From Paraspadella gotoi (Eukaryota; Chaetognatha), in NCBI GenBank assembly GCA_051294375.1, contig CM119264.1, positions 11,968,263 through 12,032,262 of the forward strand: a stretch of 64,000 bases of DNA. The letters are read 5' to 3'. Shown one piece after another: positions 50,701 to 61,344 of this stretch. Every line of letters begins with the position of its first letter. The stretch's first letter is position 1. Position numbers and translations under genes: made by a program. The notes below the pieces were generated by a model. It was not told the origin of the DNA, did no database searches, and saw only the letters and a list, made by a program, of their open reading frames with translations.

Positions 50701-51610
50701 CCCTGAGCGATTCCTGCAGCTTTAACTCGATGTTGACGGCCGACTGCTTATAACCCCTGGTGACAGGCGAACCAGCTCCTCCCACCTCGAACACGCTCGT
50801 CTTAAACTCCAACTCTTCCTTCAATGACTGCATCTGGTTCTCCAAGGCGGCCCGCTGAAGCACGCTTTCCTCGAGCTTTGATCGGGCCGCGTCGAATTGC
50901 TTTTCCAGCTCGGCGAACCGGGTCTTCAGAGAAGTGCATTCCATCACTGCGGCCTTTCCCTCGCTCGTCGCCGCACTCAACTTCTCCGTGAGGGCAACGA
51001 TTTTAGCCTCGGCGTCTCCGAGCGCCTTACGCAGCCTCGTCGCATCCGCGTCGCTCTTGGCGAGTTGGGCGGTGGAGGCGTCCGCCTCTCCCTTCCATCG
51101 TTTCGCTTCGAGCTCGAGGCGTCCGTTTCGATCCTCGGCGTCAACGAGGCGTCGATTGACGTCGGAGATTTGCGTCTCGAAAAGGCTCTTCAGTCCTGAG
51201 ATTTCCTGAACGTAGGTCTCCTTTGTGTTGGTGATTTGCACTGTGAGCGAAAGATTTTCCGCTTCCAAATTCCGAACTCTCTCGATGTAGTTGGCGAATC
51301 GGTCGTTGAGAACCTGAAGCTCTTCCTTTTCGTGAAGACGTTGGACTCGCGCCGGAGAGATGGGCGATTGACGCGAGGAAGCGCCGGAGCCGTTCATCGA
51401 AGCTGCGCCGTTTTTCGAAGACGCAGTCACCGATGCGTAGGAAGCCTTGGCGCCTTTCGTCACTGACGACGACGACGAAGTTTGAACGAAGGTTTTCGTC
51501 TGCTGAACGAAAGGCGTTGACGACGACGATTCTTGGACGGAGATGGCGACGCCTTCGGTTGGATCCGGCGTCTTCTGTCGCTTCGATCCTTTTTTCCCGC
51601 GGGACGACAT
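47702..51610 (-). CDS. Lamin-like intermediate-filament protein with three tandem rod domains and a CaaX box
   Basis: A single uninterrupted ORF of 1302 codons. Residues 1-92 form a Ser-rich head ending in a lamin-like mitotic site (SPISPAR, 82-88). Rod 1 is about 94-443, from ELQVLNDRFANYIERVRNLE to YNKLLLSEEERV. Rod 2 is about 456-806, from LQMLNDRFAGFIEENLKHLE to YDKMLKAEEELF. Rod 3 is about 832-1183, from LLQLLNNRFASYVDRVQRLR to IKLALDMEISAYRKLLEGEE. Each rod is about 350 residues, the long lamin type and not the ~310 of vertebrate cytoplasmic filaments. Linkers are 12-26 residues. The tail has TPSPAR (1187-1192), a basic NLS KRKRSMKR (1195-1202), a Ser/Thr-rich stretch, and ends CVVM, a prenylation (CaaX) motif. 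I see no lamin tail Ig-fold domain. The expected role is structural, at the nuclear envelope or another membrane. Family membership is firm. The triple-rod architecture is unlike any lamin I know. Confidence 0.95.
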   Translation of the reverse strand: MSSRGKKGSKRQKTPDPTEGVAISVQESSSSTPFVQQTKTFVQTSSSSSVTKGAKASYASVTASSKNGAASMNGSGASSRQSPISPARVQRLHEKEELQVLNDRFANYIERVRNLEAENLSLTVQITNTKETYVQEISGLKSLFETQISDVNRRLVDAEDRNGRLELEAKRWKGEADASTAQLAKSDADATRLRKALGDAEAKIVALTEKLSAATSEGKAAVMECTSLKTRFAELEKQFDAARSKLEESVLQRAALENQMQSLKEELEFKTSVFEVGGAGSPVTRGYKQSAVNIELKLQESLRGLREHYDKKAAELQAELQNMYKSHAKGFSAARQTVPVDTDASADLAKSEMQISDLALQINNLNGKIKMYESKIASMERESAGREAKHNAALVTKDKQITELQGQVSSCMKKYNDLINLHLALEVEVEAYNKLLLSEEERVRIAKPSKVKGDLKKELQMLNDRFAGFIEENLKHLEVEKKELRLQLQNFEDQKQKQMAKMKEGYEVRLTEKQKMVDELSKAKANLSLEIKKLKETNEDLRAKLKNLEAELKMLKGNLKSAEKEISSLSAKLEAALREKQAALDGVAKFKAEISELQLKITSLKKDLDISDQSKLTLEKEMATFKQETNVKSSMYEAELRQQTDLDLVEMDDSVLVEYDARLEKSLQELRQHYDERAAAMKLEMESKYGTKIQELQATLYSVGTESKSVSITASGQSKINELSMKIEELLQKLKTQESRYANLEGVLNAKEVTFLSNLSEKEAEIQNLQAQLSEKMLDFKELMNIKLALDLEISAYDKMLKAEEELFGMKAKESKSKASKSDSLAASYSHTKDLLQLLNNRFASYVDRVQRLRGDSQTLDARILSAEEAAIKEVASVKGIFEAELADARILIDQTSKEKAKLQIEVGKWKAKAEDLAAELAQCQAEIAALKKSAKALEGKVTELSAQLAAESRESQRVKVELSDLRVKYEDLESQLTMAKKQLEEETLIRVDLENRLQSLKEELVFKKSLFDAELNQSRSKLEVSGELSVSEPKESKVHAYLKELRQQNDKQSTALRAELAAIYQTKLGGLQESLAKSPEKASVVDSSSSLKINELGLQVTDLQGKIKLFEARVKQMGQDAASMEEGLRGVIAEKDAKIGELQQEMANQLAEYRELLDIKLALDMEISAYRKLLEGEEERLNTSKTPSPARSTKRKRSMKRSFVEMAVEAEPSLGSAGGKEMKLTAVSSSTPMTSRTRSSRDAAISFSPVTSTVYRSSATTSAAASSSTSSTGQTTIVTRTIVEETPLEAGSERAKSCVVM

Positions 51611-51652
51611 TTTTTTAAGAATTTGGATTCAACAAAGTACAGGCCGGCGGCG

Positions 51653-51668
51653 AATTAATATTTTTTAT
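51653..51668 (-). promoter_or_regulatory. Candidate TATA-like element upstream of the triple-rod gene
   Basis: The minus strand reads GGATAAAAAATATTAATTCG about 45-60 bp upstream of the ATG at 51610. If used, the 5' UTR would be very short. AT-rich motifs are common in this DNA, so support is weak. Confidence 0.2.
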
Positions 51669-52526
51669 CCAAAAGAACCTTTATTTCTGTTTTCTTAGGT
51701 TTTAAGCTTTGTGTTTTTGTTTCCAACTTTTACCGCTTCGCCGTCATGCCTCGACGCAAACTTTCGTCCAGCATTTAGAGAAGAAAAAAACGAAAACACT
51801 CCAGGAATCTTTCGAAAGGCCGGGCCAAGCTTCAATTCGACGACGACGACGACGACGACGACTATTAAAACCACCAAGGAGCTCTGCACCTTGGATGAGC
51901 GGGAAGATAGAATATTGCCGGGCCGCCGTTGCGTCGGGCTGCGGCTTTCTGAAGCGGCGTAACGCTGCGTAATGCGGCAGTGGCGAATCAGGGCGAGGCG
52001 GCGAAACTTGCCCGACGAGTTTTAGACAGAGAAAGTCTGTCTGACGCCGATTCACTCCCGTTCAAAAGGTTTCGAGGAAACAATTCTGTTGAAATAAAAT
52101 TTAACATTCAACAATTTTAATAAATGCATTAAAAAGTTTCAGTTAATTGAAAGTGATAAGAAAAAATACATTTATAAAATTATCACTGATTATCTGGCAG
52201 TCCCAAACGATCTTTTAATGTAACAACCCTTAGGAGTTGGGGTAAATCGAGTTCTTCTCCTAATTATATCCACCCAAACTGTTAAAGATAATTAAGAATA
52301 TCTTTTTTTATTTTGTTGATCAACCAAGAGAGGGCCAACGTAAATATTTTAACCCAAAGCAGAAAAAAAGGTATTTGGGATTTTGCCATGCAGATACGCC
52401 GATTTTGACAGTAAATTCGCAGGGAAATTCTTGCCGAATCTGATAAACTACGACTACGCCAAATTTATCTTTCGGTAATAGTAATTTAAACGTTAGAGAG
52501 CGACGACTACTTATATCGATTATTAT

Positions 52527-52527
52527 A

Positions 52528-52601
<74 letters not shown>
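52527..52601. repeat. (GAC)n trinucleotide array, ~25 units
   Basis: Perfect ACG/GAC repeat of about 75 bp, roughly 900 bp upstream of the triple-rod gene start. Confidence 0.95.
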
Positions 52602-52687
52602 AGGATTTTCTTGTTTCGTCGGCGATAAAATAAAAGGGTCGTCAACGATCGAGTCGTGAATTCAGTTTAGAAAACTTTTACTTAGGC

Positions 52688-52730
<43 letters not shown>

Positions 52731-55385
52731 TCTCAATGTATATTTTCGTGCCGCTGGGACGTAATATCCCGGTCCGCTCGAAAGAACACCTTCCTGCTTC
52801 TGGCATGCGGCTTTAAAAACCTTCTCTCTTTTCCCTTTTTTTTTTTTTCTTTTCCTACTTTTCCCCCCTTTTTCCCGCTAAAATTTAAATCGGATTTTTA
52901 AAAGGGCGCAACCGACGAGAATTTTTTTCCCCCTTTTTTGAAAATTGAAATAAAAAAAACGTGGATTCGAGCCGAAAGGAAAAAAAACCCAAATTTGTTT
53001 GCTTTTAATTACGATTAATTCTTTGTTTTATTATTAAACATTAATATTTTTTATTTGGCAATAATTTTGCGACCACGTGCTAAAAACGTGCGGCTTTTAG
53101 TCGTCGAGTGAGGAACGAGGAAGCAACGTTGCGCGGCTTGAATTTATTGTGTTTTTTTTTTCAACTTTCCCCCCCCCCAAAAAAAAGGTTTCATCCGAAT
53201 AAAAAAGGCAAAATTTTTGATGTGGTGACTCATCCTTAAAGAATCCTTTATGACCGGCGTTTTTCGAGGCAGAAATTTTTGAAATTAAAACGAAACTTCC
53301 TGTTGTTAGATGTTGAGACTTTTATTCAAACATAACAAACCCGCATCGTTCGATTCTTGGTTTCGATTACGAGAAATATTTGAGAACTATATTTATAGTG
53401 AAGTGGAACAGCTACACCCACGACATTAGCAAAAAAATTCAAGAGAAGAAGGTGGCAGAGCGAGAGTTTTGTGTGGAGCACACATTGGCTCGGATAGATC
53501 GAGNNNNNNNNNNAGAGAGAGAGAGAGAGAGTTAGAGAGTCTCAGTCAGAGAAGAATCCTTGGGTCGAGATAACTTTATAACCCAATTTTTTTCTCCTTT
53601 ATTTTCTATTTCTTTCAATCCCCTTTTTCTATTTCTACTTCTTTTTCTGTTTTGATTTCTTTTTCCATTTTTCCCCGTCGTTTTCTCGTTCAACCTTGAA
53701 AATCGAAGGAAATTTTCAGCGGAGAGAATCGAATCGAATGGAAAAAAAGAATATATTTTCCGAGTTTGTTGAGGTTTTTAAAATATATTGGTGTTTTTTC
53801 TTTTTATTCTTTGACAAAGTATGGAAAATTGTTGAAATGGTAAAGATTAAAGAATTTTCAAATGTTTTTATTAATATCAACATCTAACGTTTCAATTCAG
53901 TGACAAACTCGGGACCTCACTGACAGCGACCATTCTGATCAGATCACTCACTGATTCCTCAGACCCCCAGATTCCATTTTGCCAAGCTGAGAAATTAAAA
54001 ATGATATCGAGTATGACTAATTTTTTATGCCAACTCTTTAGTCTAAACTCTACGTTCACAGTCTACTCTCTTCTCTTAGTCATATTTATATTTTTGAATT
54101 TTTTTCTTCGATTTTTGTCATCTTCTTTTTCAATTTTATATTTCTGATCTTTTATATTCGTCGCCGGCCTTTAATCTTCTCTTTTGTCTTCCCTCAACTT
54201 TCTTTACTTTGTAAGACGTATAGAAATAAAAAAAGAAGGAAGGTTTATATAATTAATCAAATATTAAAAGCGAGATGCTCTTTTTTCTCTATTTTTAACT
54301 CCCTCTGTTTCCGGCTGCGTTGTTTTTTTTTTCTTTTCAAAGACGCTTCTTTCAGTGCAAAAAAGCCTGCAAAGTTCAAGCAGATTGAATCCAGTCGTGG
54401 CAGAAGCTTGAAAAAGAGCGTTTAAAAAAACATGTTAAGCCTTAAATTAAGGACATTAAAAAAACTCGCAATTGCCCTACGTGGCGCGTGAGAGGTTCGC
54501 TTTTGAGAAGGATAAATTACACGGTAATAGTCGATACAATAACCATTAACCATACAAGAATTTCAGCTTAAAAAGCGAGCGACCTATATATATTGACTAG
54601 CACTAGAAGAGAAAACCTTTTTATTGCAGGCAAGAACATTACTGAAGTGCAAAATATGAAAAGCAAGCGAAGAAAAAAAAATTGAAAGAATCTCCATCAG
54701 GGCGCATGAAAGCGCGTGTCAGACAACGCGCTTGCTTCGAACGGCACCCGTAAATCCGCGTGTAACTTCGCGCGCGAGAGAAAATACAAAAAAAATCGAG
54801 CACGAAGAAGACCCTCCTTATATTTCCTTTTTTTTTTCTTTTTCTTCTTCTTTCTTTTATCTCTCGAAAGAAACAGTTTGAAAAAAAAGTGTCAAAAAAA
54901 AAAAAAAAATCGGGGTCGACCGTCGTGAGGAGCGCGGGTTAATGACGCCGTCGTTTCCGGCGCGGAGGGACCTTGACTCGAACTTCGTCCCCGTCACCCC
55001 AGTCGACCCTGTCACCCCGCCACCCCTGTCATCCCTGTCACGGCGTCACCCGCGTCACCGGGAGGAAGATGTTGAAGATGAAGGTGAGAGAGGGCGGCGC
55101 CCGCGGTTATGACCTTAATGTCGCGAGCGAAGCGCGATCGGCATGAGAGAGGACGACGTTGACGATGGGGGGGGGGAGTGCCAGAGGTCGAGGGGTGGAG
55201 GGGAGGGGTTTGTCGATTGTCTTTGATGTGGGGACGAGTATGGAGAACTGACAGTGAAATGGGGGAAGATTTTTTAGCAGTCAAAAAAAGAATCATGATG
55301 ACGATGACGATTCAGTCTCCGATGGGACGAAAGGTGGCGTTGGCGGTTTTTTATGAGGACGTCGATGACGAACGGAATGAAGTGT

Positions 55386-55388
<3 letters not shown>

Positions 55389-55470
<82 letters not shown>

Positions 55471-55482
55471 AGAGAGAAGGGG
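55389..55482. repeat. (GA)n microsatellite
   Basis: About 94 bp of GA dinucleotides. Confidence 0.95.
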
Positions 55483-55710
55483 AACAAATAAACGCGATGA
55501 TGACGACGATAACAAGTGTGAAGTGTGAAGAGGGTGAAAATTATGGCCATGACGAGGTTGACCCGAAGGATATAAAAGCTGAAGGGACTTTAGCTTGGCG
55601 AGCGGTGATTACGATGGAGAAGACACCTTTTGAAACGATGAAACGCGAAACGGTAATATTCGGCTTTGATTTGTAATTTCGTATTGTGGCAATCGCAAAT
55701 AGTTCGTTTG

Positions 55711-55870
55711 TTAATAATGTTGTGAAGATTGTTTGCCGCGCTTAGCTGAGAACAAAAAGAGAAGCCCGTTGATTTCCACATGGATGACGACGTCTTTGCC
55801 GACGCGTTGCTTGTCAATTGCCGCGCCTTTGGTTTTCTGCCAAGACCGAGATTCCGTGAAAACTCGGAAG
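55711..55870 (-). other. Candidate terminal exon, unrecognised protein
   Basis: On the minus strand a strong polypyrimidine/acceptor (CTTTTTTTCCTCTTAG, ending 55871) opens a frame of 52 residues plus a TAA stop at 55713-55711. It reads FRVFTESRSWQKTKGAAIDK and then RVGKDVVIHVEINGLLFLFS. The composition is protein-like, but I recognise no family and found no matching upstream exon. The opposite strand also has a 47-codon frame (55780-55923, MDDDVFADALLVNCRAFGF), so strand is uncertain. Confidence 0.2.
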
Positions 55871-56901
55871 CTAAGAGGAAAAAAAGGAAAGAAACCAATC
55901 GTATAAAGAAATATCGAAATTGAATTTATTCCGAAAAAAAATCAAAGATGGCGGTTTTTTTTTTGGTTTAGTTCTATCCACTTCTTTTTTAGTTTTCTTC
56001 TCCTTGCACAATTTTCTCTTTTCATCTCGATCTTGGCGGGAAAAAAATAAAAAGCTCGTGATTGAAAAAAAAAATAGAGGATTGTGACACAGGCCGGAGG
56101 GGGGGTTATGAAATGTTGAAAAAAAGGAGTGGCAAAATTTCCTGGGTGTTTTTAAATATCATGTCTTTTAGCGAAAACANNNNNNNNNNAAGGCGTAAAT
56201 AAAAAAAAGGGTTTGATTGACGTTAAAAAGTGGTTTTTAACAAATATTGGATGTCACTTGTGATAATCGAGACGCATGAGTTGGAATTCTGTCAAACGTG
56301 AAAATATCGGAGGAAAAAAAGAAAAACTCGAATTATCTGCTCGAAGTTGACCCGGGAGAATTTGCGGATAAAAAAAAAATTTCGAATTATATTTGAGATT
56401 ATGTAATACGTAAGTTGTACGGTGGCCGCTATAGTATTACATACGCCCAAAATTTTCTCAAAGCATGACGTTTTTTAAACGTGTTAATAAACAGGCCAAT
56501 GCTCTAATCGATTTCAAGTTTACCGTATAAAGATAACCGAGAGAAAACTTCCAATGTCCAATGGTCGATCAGAGGACATTCCGCGTTTCCTCAACATTTT
56601 TATGGTCCGTTGGTGCGACGTTAGAATTTTTATGGGACAGTAAAACGAGTCTTAAGATTTTTTTTTTTCAGTCAGAAAAACAATATTCGTTTTCTGTCAA
56701 AACAGAGAAATTTTTGGCAGGAATATTTTTTATTCACTTTTCTTCTTTTTTTTAAAAAGTTTTAGTTCCGGCCGAACATGCAACATTCCACTACGCTTTA
56801 CTACGGAAATTGCATACTTCGAAGAGGACAAGTTGTTTATTAAAATCAATAATATTGAGTCTATTTTTGTACATTTATATATCGAGACGTTAGCCACTTT
56901 T

Positions 56902-56975
56902 GTTTCTCTATTTATCGACGTCAAACTCAGTACGAAAGGTTTCTCTATTTATCGACGTCAAACTCAGTACGAAAG
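56902..56975. repeat. Exact 37-bp tandem duplication
   Basis: Two identical adjacent units, 56902-56938 and 56939-56975, beginning GTTTCTCTATTTATCGACG and ending TCAGTACGAAAG. The second is followed by GTAAGT, a consensus splice donor. Confidence 0.95.
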
Positions 56976-57986
56976 GTAAGTTATATGGAGAAGAGGTTGG
57001 GACGATAAACGTAGTTACAAGGATCTGGGCACAAAAAGAGAGTAATGCTGGCTTAGTACTTGGCTTGTGGAATGTAGTCAAGAAAAGAAAAGAAAGAATC
57101 TGGTCGTGCGATAAAAAGGAAATCTTTGTGGGTTTGAGAAAGTGGAGGGAGGATGGGACTATAAAATCTCAATCTTAAAAGATCTGAAGGTCGAGAGGGT
57201 TTTTATTTTTATTAGGAGGAAAGGGTTACAACCCGTGTTTGTCAGGACTTTTCTCCTTTCTTTATACAAAGATCCCCGATGCGAAGAATGTAAGAGAAAA
57301 TTTCAAACAAAAAAATTGTGAGAGAAAAATCTCGTCGGTCCGAGGTGAGTTGACTGATGAGGCATGAGAGAAACGAGGTAGGAGTAGAAGTAGCGCCGCT
57401 TGCGCCGTCTTTCGACTCGCGGCGTCGAATTCGCGCCAGGGCGCCGGTTTCCACACATGGCGGGTTTTTCTCGCCTCGACAATTTTGGTTCCTGACTTTC
57501 TACCTCCGTTGCGCTTTTGTTTTTGGGTTTTTTTTCCAGTGCTGTTGTTACAAAAAAACTATTTGTTGCTTTAATTTTTAACGCATAGTTCGTTTATTGT
57601 AAATATTGTAATGTTGAAGAGAATAACGTACCAGTGATCGTTATTTATATGTGCTTTGTTCCTTATCTGAGATACCAAGAATATAAAAGCGTTACTTTTT
57701 TTTTTAATTTGGCATCGAGAAACAGAAAATGAATTTTAAATTTTAAAAGCTCTCCCCAGATTGCTCTTTTGACCTGATCGAACTGTAATTAGTACACCTA
57801 GAGGGTAGAGGGCTCATTCGATCAGAGTAAAAAGAAGAACAATCGTTTACTTTGTATAGATTCGATGGGCGTTAAAATAATATATTGATTCGAAAGCAAG
57901 ATACATACAAATTGTAAGTAAATAGTTTGAATTAAACTGAGATAAAAATGGAATTATAGCCTATATAAGAGAGAAGAAAAGAGAGA

Positions 57987-58035
<49 letters not shown>

Positions 58036-58764
58036 GTTTTTGCCGAGAAAAATACCCTTTTGACCCCCTGAGTCGTTATCCTCGCAATTCTGGGCTGAAA
58101 AGGTTAAAGGGACGCTTTTAAGCCAAACTTCCGGTGAAAAAAAAAACATAAACGCGAAAAGGTGCGAAACGGCGTTTGTCTCGGCCACATTGCTTCCTCC
58201 GTGTCACCGCCCAGCTGCGTCACGATTCTTTCGTCGTCACTCTGGTTTAGAAAACAGTTTGTTATTTCGAAGGTTTTTATTTCGTTTCCGAGTCGATGAT
58301 GTTTTTATTTCAATGACGGTTACATTTAGGTTTTTGTTATTCTTTTGATTTTCTACGTCTAAATATTCTTAAGTTAAGCTTTATAACTCGCGCGATAACA
58401 TTGAATATCTAACCATATTTTGGCATTAAGTCATCGTATCGATTCGGCGTCAGATTTGATTTTTGCCATGAGGCGCCATTGGAACCATATAATCTAATAT
58501 TTCTACTTTGACTCACCCCCATTATCCATTACCATATTTCTATCTTTTTCTCTCGTCACACCTTCTCAGCCATGAGTACCCCTTTAACGTTCGCCGCTTC
58601 GCCCCGTTTTTCCATCAACGGGTACCGCCCCTACGTTCGAGCCATTGCACCGCTTTGCTCTCAGCGAGGGCCTCCTTCTGCGACATCAGCACTTCATCGA
58701 CGCGCGCGGCAATATTATTTGTTTACAAGAAACTCGACGGAGAGAAGCGATTCAAAATAGAGAG

Positions 58765-58789
58765 GGACGACGACGACGACGACGACAAA

Positions 58790-58864
<75 letters not shown>
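58765..58864. repeat. (GAC)n-(GAT)n compound array
   Basis: A short GAC run (58765-58788) passes into about 25 GAT units (58789-58864), suggesting a C-to-T transition spread through the array. Confidence 0.95.
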
Positions 58865-58867
<3 letters not shown>

Positions 58868-60540
58868 AAAGGGAAGGAATTGAGGAGGCCGGTAGAGGCG
58901 GAGAAGGAGAGAGGAAATGGAGAGGAAAGGAAAGAATAGAATTCGAGATCGAGTTAAAAGAAGAAGAGAAAGAAAAGAATTGCAAAGATATCAACATAGG
59001 TTAAGAAATTAAAAAAATCACAGAGATATAATATTCAAAAAAACTATGGGGTAAAGGATGTAAAAATGACAAAGATTAAAGAAAAGGAAAGGATAGAAAA
59101 TAGTAAAAGTAAAAATCAGAGAAATATAAAAGAGGGACAAGGAGGTAAGGTGAAAGTAAACTCACGGTGATATCAAAAGGGGACGAGAGGGACAGAGATC
59201 CGTGCAAGTTATGAGAATGACGTGGAAGAACGAACTGAGCCAAATCGTTAAAGCGAAGATGATTCTCGCCGCTCGGAATCACAATGTCGCTTCTTCAGGT
59301 TTCACGATATCGAATTCGATAAAGTGAGGCTTATCGTTCCCCGTTTATCGTTCGCCGTTCGTCTCTTCGTCGTTCGTACGTTCAAGTCTTGCCCATATTA
59401 TACAATCTACAAACGTTGTTCCTTGTTACTTCCTTTCTATTTTATTTATTAAAAAAAAATAATTAACTTTTTACCCGTTTCTCTTCTTGTAACAACGCTG
59501 TGTCACCTTGGCAATCTTTCCGCTCGGATAAATCAAACGTATGAGTAAAGAAAAAACTTGAAAGAAAAACCATTTTTAAACTCGTTGGTGAAAAAAAGTA
59601 TCAAACGTTTGGTTGAAATAAATTATTCGTTTAGTTATTTTTCTTCTTCTTTTTTTTAAAACTCTGTTGACTCTGACGACGCCGACTCGAATGCTTGGGT
59701 GAGTTACGCTCGAAAATTTCCTTACTAATCACCTAATTTTCTGTTATTTTTTCTCACGTTTTTCTCCATTTTTCTTTTTTCGCTCTCCTCGTTTTTTTCT
59801 GTTGCTCGACTTTTTTGAAACTTTTAACTCTAGTTTGTTTTCGCTTTTTTTTTTCTCGAAGATTGTCTAAATACGTGTATGATTCGGTGGCTATTCTTGT
59901 TATTGTTCTTGCCATATCCTGTCGTCTAGTTGTTTTCGACCCGAAAACTATCATCCTGTCCTTCAAGAGCCACGTGCGTCTTCATTATTTCTCTCTTTTT
60001 TTTCTATAACTGCAACTGTAGTTCCAATTTTCCAATCCCGTTTTTCCTCCTAATTTTTTCTCATTCCTTTTCTCCCCTCATAATATTCTTCCTCCTCTTC
60101 GTCATCATACCTCTCACCCACATCGACGTCGTCGTCGTCGTCGTCGTCGTCCTCTACTTCGCCGAATAAATTCCGTCCGAAATTTTCGCCGGGGAGAATA
60201 AAGTCTATTCTCCGGAATATTTGTTTACATCCCAGAAGCTTCCTCCCTCCATATTTTTTTTCCCTCTTTTTCTTTTTAACCTTATATCGCGTGATTCACG
60301 GGAAAGAGAATTTTCTCTATTCGGTCAGGTTTTTCTTTCGTTTAGAGGAATCGTGGCTTTTCTAAAAATCCTAGGGTTTATCTAAAAATTAGGTTGAATC
60401 TTTAATCGTATTTATACTAAGACAAACCATTTTTTTTTTTGCTTTCTAAACTTTTCGGTCGAACGATCTCTTTGTCTGTCTGTCCGAGGATTTTAGGCTA
60501 AACAGAATTCGAAATTCGCAATAGAACCAGAGAGAGAAAA

Positions 60541-60570
60541 AATATTGGTTGGTTGTGCCAATTTCATAAA
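60541..60570 (+). repeat. Possible 3'-end fragment of repeat Y
   Basis: TTGGTTGTGCCAATTTCATA resembles the 3' end of repeat Y copy 2 (TTGGTTGTACAATTTCATA at about 34959). The match is short, so this is tentative. Confidence 0.25.
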
Positions 60571-61250
60571 GAAAGAACAAGTTCGGTCCATCCAATGTGT
60601 TGCGCCACAGTAACTTTCTTTTCACGAATGTGATATATGTAATTTATGTATGTATGTATGTATGCATGTGATGACTACATGACTAAGAAATTTATGTATA
60701 ACAAACGTTTTTATATTGTATTTGTATTTATGACACTCGCTGCATCGGAATTCCGTCTTTTATTCTTTATAGTTTTAGAATTTCCTGAAGGCGGCGCTTG
60801 CTGTCACTTAGATTTGAGATTTTTTCTTATCTAGTTATAAGTGGGAGAGACAGACCGACAGGCCGACCGACCGAAAAGTTAATTATAGAGTTGTTACGCG
60901 AGTACTCGCCGCGCAACTAAAAAAGGGGAAAAATGAAGTATAGAAGAGAAAGAAAAAAGGCGGCATTCGAAACTGGATTATAGAAAGCTTCAAATTCGGT
61001 TTGGTTGTAAACTAAAGTGTCACTTTCATAATCCTACTATCTACGGATTACAAAATATTTATACTTCGTCCCGGTTCTATCACAAAATCATCGCCGCAAG
61101 TCAACCAGGAAGGTTTTCCGACTCCTGATTTCTCAACGCCTACATGGTTCTACCATGGCTCGTCTCATAACCTCAGGTCCACAAGAACTGGTCATTTCCA
61201 ACAAGGCCTCCAAATGTCCCACTCTTTTAACATCAGCTTCAGCACTCTTC

Positions 61251-61344
<94 letters not shown>

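Larger units (their letters stand above)
51670..55710. other. Intergenic upstream of the filament gene, repeats only
   Basis: This stretch contains a short GAC array (51838-51862), a long GAC array (52527-52601), (GA)n at 52692-52724, a 10-N gap (53504-53513) next to (GA)n, poly-T/poly-A tracts around 54825-54910, a CpG-rich patch near 54930-55200 and (GA)n at 55389-55482. The short frame at 54716-54928 is Arg/Lys- and Phe-rich with no domain. No gene is supported. Confidence 0.45.
55925..60530. other. Intergenic, repeats and AT-rich DNA, no gene supported
   Basis: This region contains a 10-N gap (56180-56189), an exact 37-bp tandem duplication (56902-56975), a CpG-richer patch (57385-57460), (GA)n (57987-58033), a GAC/GAT array (58765-58864) and a GTC array (60122-60153). 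The poly-Asp and poly-His frames over 58750-58870 are repeat translations. No recognisable coding sequence. Confidence 0.45.

Noticed and set aside
47850-51466. Plus-strand open frames inside the triple-rod gene
   Set aside because: They are antisense shadows of the 1302-codon ORF. The sense strand has clear coiled-coil domain structure.
58508-58997. Poly-Asp frame (plus) and poly-His frame (minus)
   Set aside because: Both come from the GAC/GAT array at 58765-58864. The flanking codons show no recognisable domain or splice signals.
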